64,000 nt of DNA from Cololabis saira (lineage: Eukaryota; Chordata; Actinopteri; Beloniformes; Belonidae), in assembly GCF_033807715.1 (NCBI RefSeq), contig NC_084607.1, forward strand, positions 19,906,441-19,970,440. Reading direction: 5' to 3'. Below the pieces are notes generated by a model. The model searched no databases, was not told the DNA's origin, and saw only the letters and a list, made by a program, of their open reading frames with translations. The translations under genes and the position numbers were made by a program. Each line of letters starts with the position of its first letter. The first letter of the stretch is position 1. Positions 1 through 11,745 of the stretch are shown here, one piece after another.

Positions 1-312
1 GACATCTGGATGAGGAAGGCATTTCTATCTACCGTTACAGATACAATTACAAAGTAGATTAGAGGTGAAACATAACACAAATATTTAGAAGCATGTTTCT
101 TTGGGTGCCAACTGCAGTCTATGGTGTTAATGGTTAGCTGTCATTACTTTAGCTGCTTAGTATTTTCAGTGCATTAGACATCTGATCTATGAATTAATAG
201 CTAAAAGGAGCATAATCCCTCTCATTTTAGAGCCAGTAAGGGTGGTTGTGTTGTACATTTTACTAACCGACTCCTGCAACCATGTTTGGATTCAAGGGGT
301 TCAGGTTATAAG

Positions 313-1597
313 CAGTGGCGTCCCTAGGCTAAAACATTCGGGGCTAAAGCCCCGGATGTTTTTTAATTAGCCCCGAATATGAATTAAAAAAAAAAAAAAA
401 AAAAAAAAAATTTTTTTTTTTTTTTTTTTTTTTTGTGTTTAGGTTAATCTACGGTACTCTTATGTTGATGCTTAGATAAAACAGTGGACATATTTGAGTA
501 ACAATTCAATTAACAATTATTATTTATTTATTTATTTTTCAAGCCACTTCTTTGGCTTTGGCGCACAAGTGGTTAACACCTCCAGGTCCCACGACGCATG
601 TCGTGAGTAAAAACAGCAGGCAGCAGGCAGAAAGCTGTTCAGATGACTTGTATTCGGTAAAAAAAAAAAATGGCAAAATAAATGAAAAACTGTGAACAAC
701 CGCATTCCGTAGGCTATTCGGTACTCAGTATTCAGCCAAGTCTTTAAATTTTATTCAGCTTCAGGTTCGGCCTCCAATTTTCATTTCGGTGCATCCCTAG
801 TTTTTTCGGTGGGAAAGGGGGATTCTGGCCATTGTAGAAGTTTAAGATATAATTATCTTCATTTCAAGATTTATTCATGCATGAAGAAATTACCCATGAT
901 GATGAATGCGTGTTATTATGTTATCAAAATGCATCATTCTTTGCAAAAATTCAGATTTTTTGTGTGTATTCTTGCATTGATAAAAGATGTGATTATGGAG
1001 CTTTGAGACCACCAGAATGCACCATTTTGAGTCTATTTTTCAAAATTTTCAGGGGGGTCATGCCCCCGGACCCCCCTAGAGGGTTCGGGCGCGTTGCGCC
1101 CTCTCTCGTCCACGTCGAGAATTTTCCTATGTTTTTTAAGACAAGCTATTCTGATGCCTGATACTGTCAGTCTTATTTCATTTATCATGTGTTTGTGGGG
1201 AACTGTGTTAATAAACATCTTAACGAGCACCCCTGTATCTGTTCTATTTATAGACGCACAACACAGAGCAGAGCAGTGAGATTTGAGATCGGTATAGTTT
1301 GTATGTATAGTATGAAAAGAAAAAAGATATAGCACTAACACTTTTCCTGAAAAAGCTGCACACATTTTGATATATAAGTAAATGAGAAAGGCAAGTGTGG
1401 AGTGAAAGTAAAAAGTTACAAACAAGAAATGAACAAAGACAGTAGGTGTAGAGTCAGAATTAATGCAGAGACCTAATTGTACGTGATAAATCAATGTCTC
1501 TATGTCCAAAATCTTCGGGCGCCCGCTCTAAGCGCGCACATCATAAAACTTTTCAGGGCTAAGCCCCAGATGTGTCACAATCCTAGAGACGCCCCTG
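313..1597. mobile_element. Non-autonomous hAT element, 1,285 bp
   Basis: Perfect 8-bp target-site duplications GTTATAAG lie at 305-312 and 1598-1605. The imperfect inverted ends begin CAGTGGCGTCCCTAGG and, on the other strand, CAGGGGCGTCTCTAGG; the 8-bp duplication and the CAGGGGC-type end indicate hAT. Inside are a GGGGCTAAAGCCCC hairpin near the left end and a C/G-rich patch at 1,052-1,105. No transposase was recognised. It sits downstream of the last SDR42E2 exon found, so it is probably intronic. Confidence 0.9.
386..434. repeat. A25T24 perfect palindrome inside the hAT element
   Basis: Twenty-five A residues are followed directly by twenty-four T residues. The tract can fold into one AT-only hairpin and is likely length-variable. 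Confidence 0.9.
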
Positions 1598-1605
1598 GTT
1601 ATAAG

Positions 1606-2596
1606 GCTGTAGACCAGTAGCTGAACTGGTGACTGCCAACGACTACCTAACCTGCAGATGAATCAACAGCCTCCGAACGAGCTGGTTGCTACTTCAGCCC
1701 ACTGCTTTGAGCAAGCCACCTTGGCTCGATTCAACGATTCAAGACCAACCTAGACAGGTCTTTTCTGCTTGAGCCACTTGGCTCAGTTTATGCTACGTGA
1801 GTGACGGATACAGTAGATCCTGTATCTTCAGCAGACCTTGACCAGAGTTCCAGCAGTCCTTATTTCTTTAGATCGTCCTTTAGTCCTGTTTTTGATAGCA
1901 CTTACGCAATAGTTTATGATGTTCACTATGGCTTGATAGTTAAAGATAAAAGCACTTGCTACATATAATGTAAAGGAATAAAATGGCTTCAAAGCTACTC
2001 TTCAAAATGTAATGTTTTTTTCAGTTCTCTTACACTATCTGTGTTTCTGTTATTGATTTCCACACCTGCATCCTGTTAATCATAACTGCTCAGTATTTAT
2101 TCGCCTCAGGTTTTTTGGTGTGGATGCTTTGCTTTTCTGTGCACTCGTTTTATTGATTACCTGCCACTACAGGCCTTGACTTTGTTTTTTGATATGGATA
2201 TATGAAATGCCATATGCATGTACATGTATTAGTGATATTAAAGTCCTTTAATTTCAGCCCACCTTTTCCTGTGAGCACTAATTTGTATTGTCCATTCACT
2301 TAACGTTCTTCACAGATTATGAATGTTTTCAGTGACTTTACAGAAAAGGCTAATAAAAATGATCCTTGACCACACTCCATCTAAGATAACCAGACAGCAT
2401 CAGCCTTGTAGAAAAACTGGAGGAAAAGTCAGCTGTAACTGGATGCCTGGAGAGCTTCATGAATAATGTAAACTCTTCAGACAGGAACACATTCTGTCGT
2501 GGAGCCTTCAGACGCTACAAGATGTGCATTTCTTCAAGTGCCAGAGCAAAAAGTATTAACAGTCGTCATAAAATGTCACGTGTTTTATTAACTCAC
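1606..2596. other. SDR42E2 intron side, no gene seen
   Basis: Searched by eye on the minus strand for the next SDR42E2 exon (the conserved WVHV-N segment) without success. Ordinary AT-rich sequence. Confidence 0.5.
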
Positions 2597-2679
2597 CATC
2601 ACTCTGTTAAGATGTCGTCTCTCCTCTGGTCCATAGATGCCACAGGGCCGCAGGACGCAGGTCCGAAGCATGCCTCCAC
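2597..2679 (-). CDS. sdr42e2: SDR42E2 coding exon, residues 258-285
   Basis: An 83-bp exon reads [20 protein letters not shown] and RRHLNRVM. It is the last exon found in the window; donor GTGAGT follows 2597. The acceptor (AAAG at 2683-2680) has a poor pyrimidine tract, yet phase 1 to 0 fits both neighbours. A Cys stands where other family members I recall have Pro or Ala before GIYGP. Confidence 0.85.
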
Positions 2680-5600
2680 CTTTATATAAACACAAAAATG
2701 GGTACATGAATTACATTTTTGTAAGTGAAGCTAAATTACAAGCACATTTTAGCAGTGATCAACATGAGCAATGTTCAGTTTTGTCATGGGTTCTGTTGTT
2801 CCTCCTCAGGCATCAGTGCAGTTGTGAAAAATGCAGTGGAATCCCTTACTTTATGGTGATGTATGTAAAAATACCCAACTAAAAGTCCTACATTTAAACT
2901 ATATAACTGTACTATATGAAATGTGGCGTTTTATTTGCTACTGCTGAGCTGTCTTTGTGCCATCGTGTTGTTTCGGCCAGACCAGTGGAAACTTTCGTCC
3001 TGCAGCAGAAAGGTGAACTTCAACCTGAGGTATATCATGAGACTCCTTCTTCCTTTGAGCTTGATTAAATGTATGGGCTGATGGCTGCGGATAGAGAGTC
3101 AGATTACACCAAAGGAGGTAACAGGAGCCTTCAGATCTGTTACTAAAAAAAACTCATAGTTCAACATTAACCCACTGACATAAACCCAAACCCAGACACA
3201 AACCAAGTGCTGCTATATTAGAGTACCTTTCTGTACAGTGCTAAATTAAGTTGGCTTGCATGCTGAGCATCCATGGCAACCACTGCCTTATTTCTGACTG
3301 TTTCTCATACTCATAGTTTTACGCAGCATACAAAGGCTGGATTGCAGCCTCCTGGATGCAACCTCTTCATGTGATACTGTAATCAGCCACACATTGATCG
3401 TTTCACACCTTTTAGGGAGGACCCGTTGGCCATGAGGACCATCTGCTCTGCAAATGCTTTAGTTCTGGAGTAGTGGTCAATGTGCTGGAACAGAAAGAAA
3501 CTTCCCTATCATCTTATTGTTGGAAAATGTACAAGACATGCAAAAATGTAATTTCTTGGACTGCTGCTTACCAAGTCACTGGGCACATATGGCACTGACT
3601 CCTCATCACCATCCTCAATCGGTTTCCCCGCGAACACCACGTTGATGGTACTGGTGTAGACCAGTCTGGGGATGCTCCTCTGCTTACACACTGAAATAGT
3701 GCACAATACACAATACTGCAAAGTTAAAAAAATGATAAAAAGATATGCATGATGTGTAACTGGGAACATATAAAGATACAACTCTGATCAGAGTAGTATC
3801 TGATCACATGAACCTACATCGCTCACTTAATGTCACATTTTCAGACTTTGGTTGCTGCAGACACCCAAGCACATACGGTACAGTATTTTCTGGATACGTT
3901 GAAGTTGAAAAACCCTGTAAGTACTGCTTCACAGTACAAATGTAGAAGTTTTACCGTTTATGACATTACTGGTCCCTCCAACATTGACAGACTCCACCTG
4001 CTCCTTCCTCAGCTGAAAGCCAGAAACCACAAGAGAAAAAAAGCCACTTAACAACCACACCACAAGCTGTCCACGTCCACGTTCACTTCTGCACCACAGG
4101 ACAGGTTGGTGTGTTTGCTTTACTTGCCTTGCTGCTGGAGTAAAGTAGGTTTTAGCAAGTAGGTTTACCCATGCATCAATGGATTTATTAGTCCATAAGA
4201 CTAAAGCATTCTGCATGAAAGTTCACACATACAGTATATTTATCTATCCTTTATGTGGAAAAACATGTACTGAGGTTACATTACTAGCATTACACACCTG
4301 ACAACCTGACTGATCTGCTGCTGGTCGTATTGCACTGATGTATGTAATGTATCCAGTAGAGTGGAACAAAGGTGTAGTGCCTTTTAATGAGCACACTGCA
4401 AGTGTGATGATTTTTGCAGGAGGGAAAACGTCTGCTGTACTGATCTATAAAGTTTCCAACATTGAGCTTCATCTTACTGGATATATCTGTTTCTTCTGCA
4501 GACGTTTCTGCTGCTTGTTTAGTCCTGCACGAACAATAGAGTCATTCCATGTCAAAAGCCAGAGTCCCTCCTCAAATGTGTGATATTGTTCTTCTTGTTT
4601 TGGGAAGGGGATCATCTAAATCTTACTGGAATCATGTATGTAGTTCCAGCCACTTTCAGTGTAATAGGGAGCGAATCAAGTTTAATCAGTTTTGCCTGAA
4701 CTGTTTCATGGTTCTAAAGCCCATTAAAACATGTTATGTGCTTCTCATGCAAAAAGGGAACGATATGTATTTGGTTTGCAGAGGAAAAAAAAAATCAAAG
4801 CAAACCCAAAAAGCTTAGAAGAAATAAAAAAAAAAATTAAAAAAAGTTAGATGTAAACGTGAGTTACAGTGTGGTACTGAAATTAACATTGTTTCATTGG
4901 CTTCAGCATTCCTGCAGTTTTCTGGAAGTTTGTTCCAGGCCGGTTGAGCATAAAACGCTAAATGCTGCTTCTCCATGTTTCATTATTTTGGTCGTAAACC
5001 ATTCAGCGATTTATAAACTAACAATATTTAATCCTCTGAAGTACAGGGAGCCAGTGTAAAGATCTCAGAACTGGAGAGACGTGGCCCATTCTGGATCAGC
5101 TGTAGCTGTCTGATTGACTTTTTAGGCAGACTTGTGAAGACACTGTTGCAGTAATCAATTTGACTGAAGATAAACGCATGGATTTTTCAGTTCAGAGTTT
5201 TTCATGATCCTGCTGAGACATTAGTGCCTTGATCCTGGAGATGTTCTTCAGGTAACAGAAGGCCGACTTTGTAATTGTCTTAAGGTACAAAATAATCATA
5301 ACAATAATAAAATACGAATACTAATTATGTAATAGATATTATTATTTAGTAAAATTGTGAAATTATTTTCAAAATGTTATAAATTTAAAGAAATTTTTTT
5401 TAATCTTTATCAATGAGTTGTATCATCTCAGCTTCAATCTAATCAAATCAAATTTCTTTAACTGAGGGGTACCAACAATTTTGTCCACGTGTGTAGATAT
5501 AACTAAAAATAAAAAACTCTGTATTTTAGACCTCTTCTTTTACTAAGTTTGCAAAAACATGTTCTAAAAACTAAATGTCAAATCTGTCAAGAAGACACAA

Positions 5601-7300
5601 TGTGTTTACTAGTAATATACCTCAAGTATACAGAAACTTTTAAAAATGGTAAATCTGAGATTAGTTCATATACACTGCAGAAAAAAAGCTTATTATTGCT
5701 CAAAAACACTAATATCCCAATAAAATTCGTAAGGGGATGATATCATGAGTCGCAAGCATCTTATTACATCTCATAGTTGCATTACTCCTGACACCAGTGG
5801 TACTAACTCAAAACGCAACAAAACCATGTCGTTCAGATTGAGGGGCAAGGATAAGTTACCATAGGTTTATAGGACTGTGTTGAGTTTGGGTGCGTTGTAA
5901 GAACATTTGACTTGAGAGGTCTTGAGAGGACGCAAAAGACACATGAAGGGAATTCACCTGATCTGGTCCAGACATGCCATAAGATGCTGTGTGGAATATG
6001 CAGTCGACTCCTTCACACACCTTGTAGAGGGAGGAATAATCCCGAATGTCACTCTGCAAGACAGAAGCAAAACCAGCTTGAGATAATCACTGCCCGCTCT
6101 AAGGACATGACAGATACATGTCATAAAACTGCTTTTCTCAACACAGCATCTGCAGTTTGTCAGGTATAACTGCACCACTTGACGAAGCAATAAGAAGACA
6201 CTTGTAATCATGGTAAGTGTGCCAAGAGGCGTGCAGGTGAAACCCGACTCATGTGTCCATCCTCTCTGACCCAGCTGGCAGCTGGAGCACTGAGACAGAT
6301 CACTCATCTGCGTCTGTTTCCATCCAGCACGCCGGCCGGGGAGGCGCCCTGACGTCCAGTAATACTAGAGCTGATTTTCACGTCCACACAGAGCCGAGCA
6401 ATTTATACAACACTATACCGTACTTGGCCATGTTTTGACTGCAGGACAGCAGATAAGGAAATCTGAGAGATTTTTTTTCTTCTTATTTGTCAGTGACTGA
6501 GCGTTAGAGCAATTTGTAAACATGAAGTAGAGTTAGATTATTGAGCTCACGTGTCTTTATTATTTTGGTGGAATTCTGCTCCGTTTTGGATCTTCTTTTT
6601 ATGTGGCTCTTTGACACCACACAGTGAGGGGCTTAATATTTGTAAAAGTGTATACATTTCAACAGTTTTACTGAGAAGAATGCCTGGGGGAAAAATGAAT
6701 AATTACCTCAATTTGTGTGCTTGACCATCACAAATTGTGACATATGCTGCAAAGTGTCTGGTAGATTTTTCTAATCAAAGCCAAGTTATGAAAGAAATTT
6801 GACCCATGGATGAATATTAAAAGCCTGAATGGCATAAAATGTGCAAGGTAATAGGTGACCACTCCATGGTGACCTACCTGGTAGAAGATTGCTCCATCAG
6901 GAATATCACAGGGAGGCTTGTTCATGTCCAGCAGGATCACTGACATCCCCTCACCAGCAAGTTCTCTCACCAGCCTGAAGCCAAAGTAGCCCCCTCCTCC
7001 TGTCACCAGCACCTTCCCCTTAGGGACACCGGGGGTCACTGCTGCCTCCTCTCCAAGCCTGGAAGCTGCACACTCAGGACTGCTGCAGGTTCCCACCGTG
7101 GCTCCATTTACCCTGTGACGTACAGCCGGGCTCTGGCTGGATGCCACCACTGGAGCTGGATCTCCAGCCCTGGGTTTGTAGGAGAGGTGGGGGATGCCGT
7201 GCATGTGGTGTGCAAACAGGGGGACACCTGGGCAGGGAAGCTGCTTCACCTGGAACAGAGAAGCCCCATTTTCACTCATGTTGGGGCTGCAGAGCTCCAT
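2597..7300 (-). CDS. sdr42e2: SDR42E2, extended short-chain dehydrogenase/reductase (3beta-HSD type), partial gene
   Basis: Six coding exons on the minus strand were joined by hand: 7300-6878 (exon opens at 7307), 6053-5958, 4012-3955, 3690-3572, 3484-3409 and 2679-2597. Every junction is AG/GT and every phase agrees, giving 285 residues so far. The Rossmann loop TGGGGYFG is at residues 100-107, YTST at 204-207, the catalytic pair in YSRTK at Y237 and K241, and [11 protein letters not shown] at 267-277. This is the order of the 3beta-HSD/SDR42E family, NAD(P)-dependent oxidoreductases of steroid-like substrates; the true substrate of SDR42E2 is not known to me. SDR42E2 is preferred over SDR42E1 because of the [14 protein letters not shown] segment and the neighbouring MOSMO. 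The C-terminal half (substrate region and probable membrane tail) was not found down to position 1 and should lie left of the window. Start: the ATG at 7300 is the first in frame after a stop at 7341-7343, but it has T at -3; M8 has the better A at -3. Confidence 0.9.
3409..3484 (-). CDS. sdr42e2: SDR42E2 coding exon with catalytic YSRTK
   Basis: A 76-bp exon encodes [20 protein letters not shown] and GSSLK plus one base. Y237 and K241 form the YxxxK active-site pair. The acceptor follows a TTTCTTTCTGTTCCAG tract ending at 3485 and the donor GTGTGA follows 3409. Found by searching for the family motif; the open frame itself is short. Confidence 0.88.
3572..3690 (-). CDS. sdr42e2: SDR42E2 coding exon, residues 193-232
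   Basis: A 119-bp exon encodes [20 protein letters not shown] and then [24 protein letters not shown] carries the hydroxyl residue of the SDR catalytic set. The GKPIE-GDE-SVPY stretch is the best evidence for the SDR42E2 branch. Acceptor ATTTCAG at 3697-3691, donor GTAAGC after 3572. Confidence 0.92.
3955..4012 (-). CDS. sdr42e2: SDR42E2 coding exon, residues 174-192 plus 1 nt
   Basis: A 58-bp exon encodes [19 protein letters not shown], the NV-GT-NVI helix shared by extended SDRs. The acceptor is TTTCAG at 4018-4013 and the donor GTAAAA follows 3955. The split codon G|TG gives V193 with the next exon. Confidence 0.85.
4885..5285 (-). mobile_element. L2-type LINE fragment (3' coding end), minus strand
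   Basis: The block shares words with the minus-strand LINE at 15,930-16,390, such as GTTTGTTCCAG, AAACCATTCAG and TGTTGCAGTAATCAA, in the same order. It is the same part of an L2-type reverse transcriptase region, more decayed. It lies in the SDR42E2 intron between the exons at 4,012 and 5,958. Confidence 0.6.
5958..6053 (-). CDS. sdr42e2: SDR42E2 coding exon, residues 142-173
   Basis: A 96-bp phase 0-0 exon reads [17 protein letters not shown], then [15 protein letters not shown]. The D-IRD motif and the H-A-S-YGMSG segment are typical of SDR42E proteins, where the YGMSG part lines the cofactor pocket. Acceptor CTTGCAG at 6060-6054, donor GTGAAT at 5957. Confidence 0.9.
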
Positions 7301-7307
7301 AAATATC
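6878..7307 (-). CDS. sdr42e2: SDR42E2 first coding exon (N-terminus and Rossmann loop)
   Basis: The acceptor is the strong pyrimidine tract ending in AG at 7309-7308; the donor GTAGGT begins at 6877. The exon holds 7 bases of 5' UTR and codons 1-141, ending in phase 0 after IFYQ. The first 95 residues before [12 protein letters not shown] are rich in Pro, Ala and Ser and carry no domain I recognise. They are longer than the short leader I remember for the human protein. The nucleotide-binding beta-alpha-beta unit follows, with the acidic LLDMNK end of the second strand. Confidence 0.9.
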
Positions 7308-7652
7308 CTGATGAGGTGGGAAAAAAGGAAAAGTATTGGTTATTCATTGCTTTACTGTGATGAGTGATTCAGTGGTTAAAATTTAAATGGACCATTTCAA
7401 CTTCTGCATTTTTACGCTAGGCATGCATGTAACATACATTTTGAAATAAGAAAGTGAAAATGAAATAATTGAAAAACTCACCTTTTTGATTTTTGTTCCT
7501 TTATTTATCCAGGTGACTGTCTAGTTGCTGCCGTCGTCTCGTCACATCCATACCTGTGCTGGCGACCTTATGAAGTGATGCAGGCTGTGCCACCCCCGTG
7601 ATCCCTCCCAAAGCCCCGCCTCTCACTCCCCGTCAGCCACCTGCACCCTCAC

Positions 7653-7728
7653 CTGAGGATCTCCTGCTGCAATACGTGGATGCAGCACGCAGGCCTACGG
7701 CTGGGAGGATTGTGTTTCCGTGAGCATC
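7653..7728 (-). other. sdr42e2: Probable non-coding exon 1 of SDR42E2
   Basis: On the minus strand the sequence ends GATCCTCAG followed by donor GTGAGG (intron 7652-7308, 345 bp), which pairs with the strong acceptor at 7308. The frame through the junction has no ATG before a TGA, so the exon is untranslated. Its 5' limit is a guess from the TATA-like site. Confidence 0.5.
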
Positions 7729-7754
7729 AGGTGCACAGACAGTGACACCATCTT

Positions 7755-7764
7755 CTATTTAAGT
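7755..7764 (-). promoter_or_regulatory. TATA-like element upstream of SDR42E2
   Basis: Minus-strand ACTTAAATAG lies about 30 bases upstream of the presumed start of the non-coding exon. It matches a TATA box only loosely and no other core-promoter motif was seen. Confidence 0.25.
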
Positions 7765-7769
7765 CCTAA

Positions 7770-10135
7770 AGCGAACTTTGCCAGGAAACATGAAGTTGTG
7801 TGTTTTCATTTGGAGTATGAGAAGAGTATAATTTTTCTACTACAACAAACAAGGCCTTTGGTTGCGCTAGGAGTCACAATACTTAATCTATATCAGGTTC
7901 CCATTTCAATCCCACTGTCAGTTCAAATCATCTGCATTTAGATGCCTACATTGACATGCTGGATGGGAACTATTTCCTTCTTGATGACCTTGATAAAGAT
8001 ATTTAACTCGTCTATCATGTCCAAAATCACCCTTTAACAGTAACTTATAAATCGTTTTTTCTTTCAGATTTTATGACATTTTAAGCAATAAAATTAAGAA
8101 GAAAATTATATTCCTCAATTCTTAAGTAACCTAACTTTCTTCTTGCCAAATGTTGTCCATTTGAAGTAAAGTGGGTTGTCAGAATAAAGAAAAAAACTTT
8201 GTGATGAAGATGGTATGATAATAAATGGTATGATAAAAGATATAATGATAATCTTTTAGCTAATTGCCTTTCACTAGTCATTCATTTTACTCTTTTGACT
8301 TTTTCTTTTTAGTAAAATGCAAATTCACTCCAGGACGGTAGTCCTGCTATTATCTTAATAGCAGAACTGTTGAGTTGTTGCCATGTTTACTTTTTTACCT
8401 ACCTAGTTTTACCTTTTTTACTTTTATTTTCTTTCTTTTCTTTTCTGAACAAACATTATTGTTTTTGTTTACGAAAGCATTATGCTGAAGCTGTCATTTG
8501 GTTCTGATGCCTGGCAGACAAAAAAACTGGTATGAGACAGACTAAACTGAATGACTATGCAGGGAAAAGAGGAGCATCAGAGATACTGAATACATTTCCC
8601 ACCTTACAAATATTAATTAGAAAATGTATTGAAGAGTTATTACTTAAAGAGAGAAGATATAATAGTTTGATGTCCATCAAAGTCACCCCCAACCAAGGGG
8701 CTACGTCCATAGACTATGAGAACATCTACCTTGCTATCTTCCAGAAAGTACTGAGAGATCGCAGTTCCTCGACTGACCACAAGGGGATGACGTTAAATCA
8801 TCCCCTGCTGACCTTCATGTTAAAATGTTCAACTATGCAATCTAAATAACATTATTTAAAGATTAATTTAAAATTGCCTTTAAATTTAATTTAAATTTAA
8901 ATTTTCCATTTGCTGACAAACTGAGATTTACATCAGTGTTAATGATTTATTTTTTCTTCTGTGTGACATTAAAGATGTGAGCAACTTAACTTTTCATTGA
9001 TAAGAAGTAATGTGTTCACCATTTTCTATGGGTGGAGAAATGAACGGTTTAGAAAGTTTAATTCAGTTAGTCTCAAACATCTTGGGAGTAAATGCAGATA
9101 CTCCTTTACATGTTAAGAATGATAAAAATGTAGCATTTCTTAGGACTTTCATTTATACATCAAACTAAAAGATGGATATTATATTATATATTATATAACA
9201 AGGCAACAAAGTTAGCTTGAGGCAAAAACACAGATATTTTATTGCCCTCAGAATACCATAATATTTAATAGAAATATTCAAAAGAACAGTAACGTGCAGT
9301 GAATACAGATACAGGATCATGAAATGAAGATGCATCTCAAGTTTGTCAAGCTGCCCTTACTTCCTAAACATTTATTTGAAGACAGCAGAAAAAGAGGCTT
9401 TATGTTTTATTTAGCTGACATCAGACAGACTGCTAAACCCGAGCTGACAGCTGAATGAACTGCGTGTAATTAAAGAGGAGAAAAAAAACAGTCTTCAGCA
9501 GCAGCCTGATGACCAGAGATCATACAGAAGTGATTTTGAAAAAACCTTGAATTGCTGTGCACCTTTATATCTGCTATTTCCCCTTTAGGTGGTAGATGTC
9601 CTATATGTTTTAATGTAATTTAGACTTCAGATTGAATTTACCTCCATTTAGGCAGTAATAATGATCACAATGACCACTTCTACAAGCTGATTTTATTTAA
9701 AGGGCACATGTTCTTAAAGCCAGAAAGGTAACACACGTCTCAGAGGGTAGATAAAGGTTTGATGTCACACAGCAAAGCAGTGACAGTTTGTTCAGTTGAA
9801 TTACATTTTCCAGAAGTTAATAATTATCAGAATATTTTCATGTGCCAAATGCAGAGTTATGAAGATGGGTACAGTACAGTACAGTACAGTACAGTGAAAT
9901 ATTCTCCCAGCTATAAAACGTTTATAAATGTTTCACCAGCGGACCTCCTAGTAAACACTTGCTGTTTTTTTCCTTTTTATTCAACAGCAATACTTATTTA
10001 TCTATCGAAATGGTCTTCATATGTGCAGTAATCTGTCAACCAGTGCATAACTTAATTTAATTCAATCTCACTAAATAACTTGGTCCACTGCTCACTTCTA
10101 TATTCTTTAAGAGTGTATATTTTACCTTATGTGAG
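7770..10135. other. Intergenic, no gene seen
   Basis: AT-rich DNA upstream of SDR42E2. A 105-codon frame at 8,532-8,849 resembles nothing I know. Tracts of TTTAAA near 8,860-8,905 and ATATTATAT near 9,180 are low complexity. ACAGT is repeated five times around 9,870. Confidence 0.5.
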
Positions 10136-10138
10136 CTG

Positions 10139-10190
10139 ACTATTGTTGTATAAGCTGCTGGAGACTGAATTTCCCAGAGGGAGTCATCCC
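10139..10190 (+). mobile_element. Possible LINE 3' end remnant
   Basis: AAGCTGCTGGAGACTGAATT followed by TCCCAGAGGG resembles the 3' ends of Rex1-like LINEs (compare 40,085-40,175). Short and decayed. Confidence 0.3.
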
Positions 10191-10804
10191 AAAGAGAGCA
10201 ATAATGTTGAGTCTAAGTCTCAAGCAGAGGTAAGAAAGGAACACTTTCTTCTAGTGTTTATTATCATGATGATGATGATGATTATTATTATTTTCAATCA
10301 TCTATCAGGTGGAATGTGATTTTAAAAAGTCACATCAACTTAGCTACAGCAACAATAAGAAAAAGAAAAAGGATTGAGTTTCTCCCTCATTAAATGCTGT
10401 CCTGAACACCCATGAATCACTGTCCGCGGGGAGCTGTCACCCTGTCTGACCCTCTGGAGCAGTGACAGAAAGTAAGGTGATGAGGTACGGACAGACTCCT
10501 CCAGCTGGCTTTGATTAACCTAAATCTAAATAAATAACCTAGATAAGTGTAAAAGATGAGTAGAGCTACAACCATGTGAGATACAAGTAATGCTGGGTTT
10601 TAAAGCCTTAAAGTAAGGCTCTCTGCAATGTTTCACATTTAAAGTATCCCTGCATTCAGATGAGTTTTGCTAATTACTGCAAAACTATTAATTCATGCAC
10701 ATGAATGATTCGCCATAACAGTTTCTCTCTGATCTGTATGCATGACATTGATTTTGGGACATCTCAGACAGTTTGGGAGCCTGCAGCTGCAATCCAATGT
10801 AAAA

Positions 10805-10925
10805 CGCCAACTCCAAAAACGTTGGGATGTTGTGTAGAATTTGAATAGACACAATTAATGATGGATTGCAAGTCTCACAAAGCTATATTTTATTCACAAA
10901 ATAACAAAGAAAACATATCAAATGG
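10805..10925. repeat. Interspersed repeat, copy A
   Basis: Shares CTCCAAAAA-GTTGGGATG, CAAGTCTCA, TATTTTATTC and AACATATCAAATG in order with copy B at 22,016-22,135. The two copies are clearly one family. I believe it is a common teleost DNA-transposon piece but cannot name it. Confidence 0.6.
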
Positions 10926-11463
10926 AGGAAATGCATCAGATTTGTTTTATTTTTTATTTTTTTGCTGTAGTTTAGTGATGATGGACTCCAGGTGTTTAGT
11001 TTGTTCATCATCCAGGATGATGAACTCGGTTAAAGGTGATCCGTTATACAGTAAGTGTCTCATAGGAGTTTGAATCGTCATAAAACTGAATTTCTTTGAT
11101 GACAGAATCCCGGATTAATTGACAGATGTGACGTGACTGTTTGGACTTCCAGCGTTCTTTTATTTAGCTGTGCAGTCACCAGTAAATCCAGTTAGTGTTT
11201 GGTGTAAATCAGGTCACTGTGACCGACTGGCGGAGTTACATATTCCTCCAGAGTCAGACAACTATCAGCAGGTGAAGTAGCTGGTGGTTATTGTTTTAAT
11301 AATAGGGCTTGTTCGTCTTGACTTCATCACCCCGCGGAGCCGCCCTGTTGGCAGCTACCTGAGCTGCTCTTCAGACCACTGAGCACTGTGTACAGACGTG
11401 CTCCTTCTTCGTTTTGTCTTAGCCGACCGGTACTTGTAATCGTTACTTTCCGTTATTCTGTAA

Positions 11464-11745
11464 ACTATGGTAACCCGTTGCTGTGTTGTGGCTGCAGCAG
11501 CTCCACACATATCGTATCTGAGATAACAGAGTAAAAGAGTAAAAGAGTCGTCTTGGACGCTTGGATCGCGGCTGTAAGACGACCAAACATAACCTTCCAC
11601 AGTAAACCACAAACAAACCCTCACACAGACCGGGGTCGGATCAAAACACGGGTTTTATTCCCCACTTCTCCAGCTAAACGCAGTTGCTGGCCAGCTCTCT
11701 GCGGTGCGATTAACCCCAATCTTCAGATAAAACTAGTTTGTTGAG
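11464..11745 (+). pseudogene. THAP-like zinc-finger relic
   Basis: An ATG at 11,467 opens MVTRCCVV, like the start of THAP domains (M-V-x-x-C). One base later in frame the DNA would read on as a Cys-rich GCSSS stretch, suggesting a one-base deletion. Downstream, another frame gives WIAAVRRPNITF, similar to the tryptophan helix of THAP domains. Stops separate the parts and the terminal C-x2-H pair is not visible. Such fingers occur in P-like transposons and host THAP genes. The surrounding 11,290-11,750 is GC-richer than its flanks. Confidence 0.35.

Noticed and set aside
1033..1509. 158-residue minus-strand frame inside the hAT element
   Set aside because: No transposase motif (no BED finger or hATC-like segment); likely chance in a non-autonomous element.
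8532..8849. 105-codon frame with protein-like composition
   Set aside because: No recognised motif, no splice context and no family match from memory; treated as chance.
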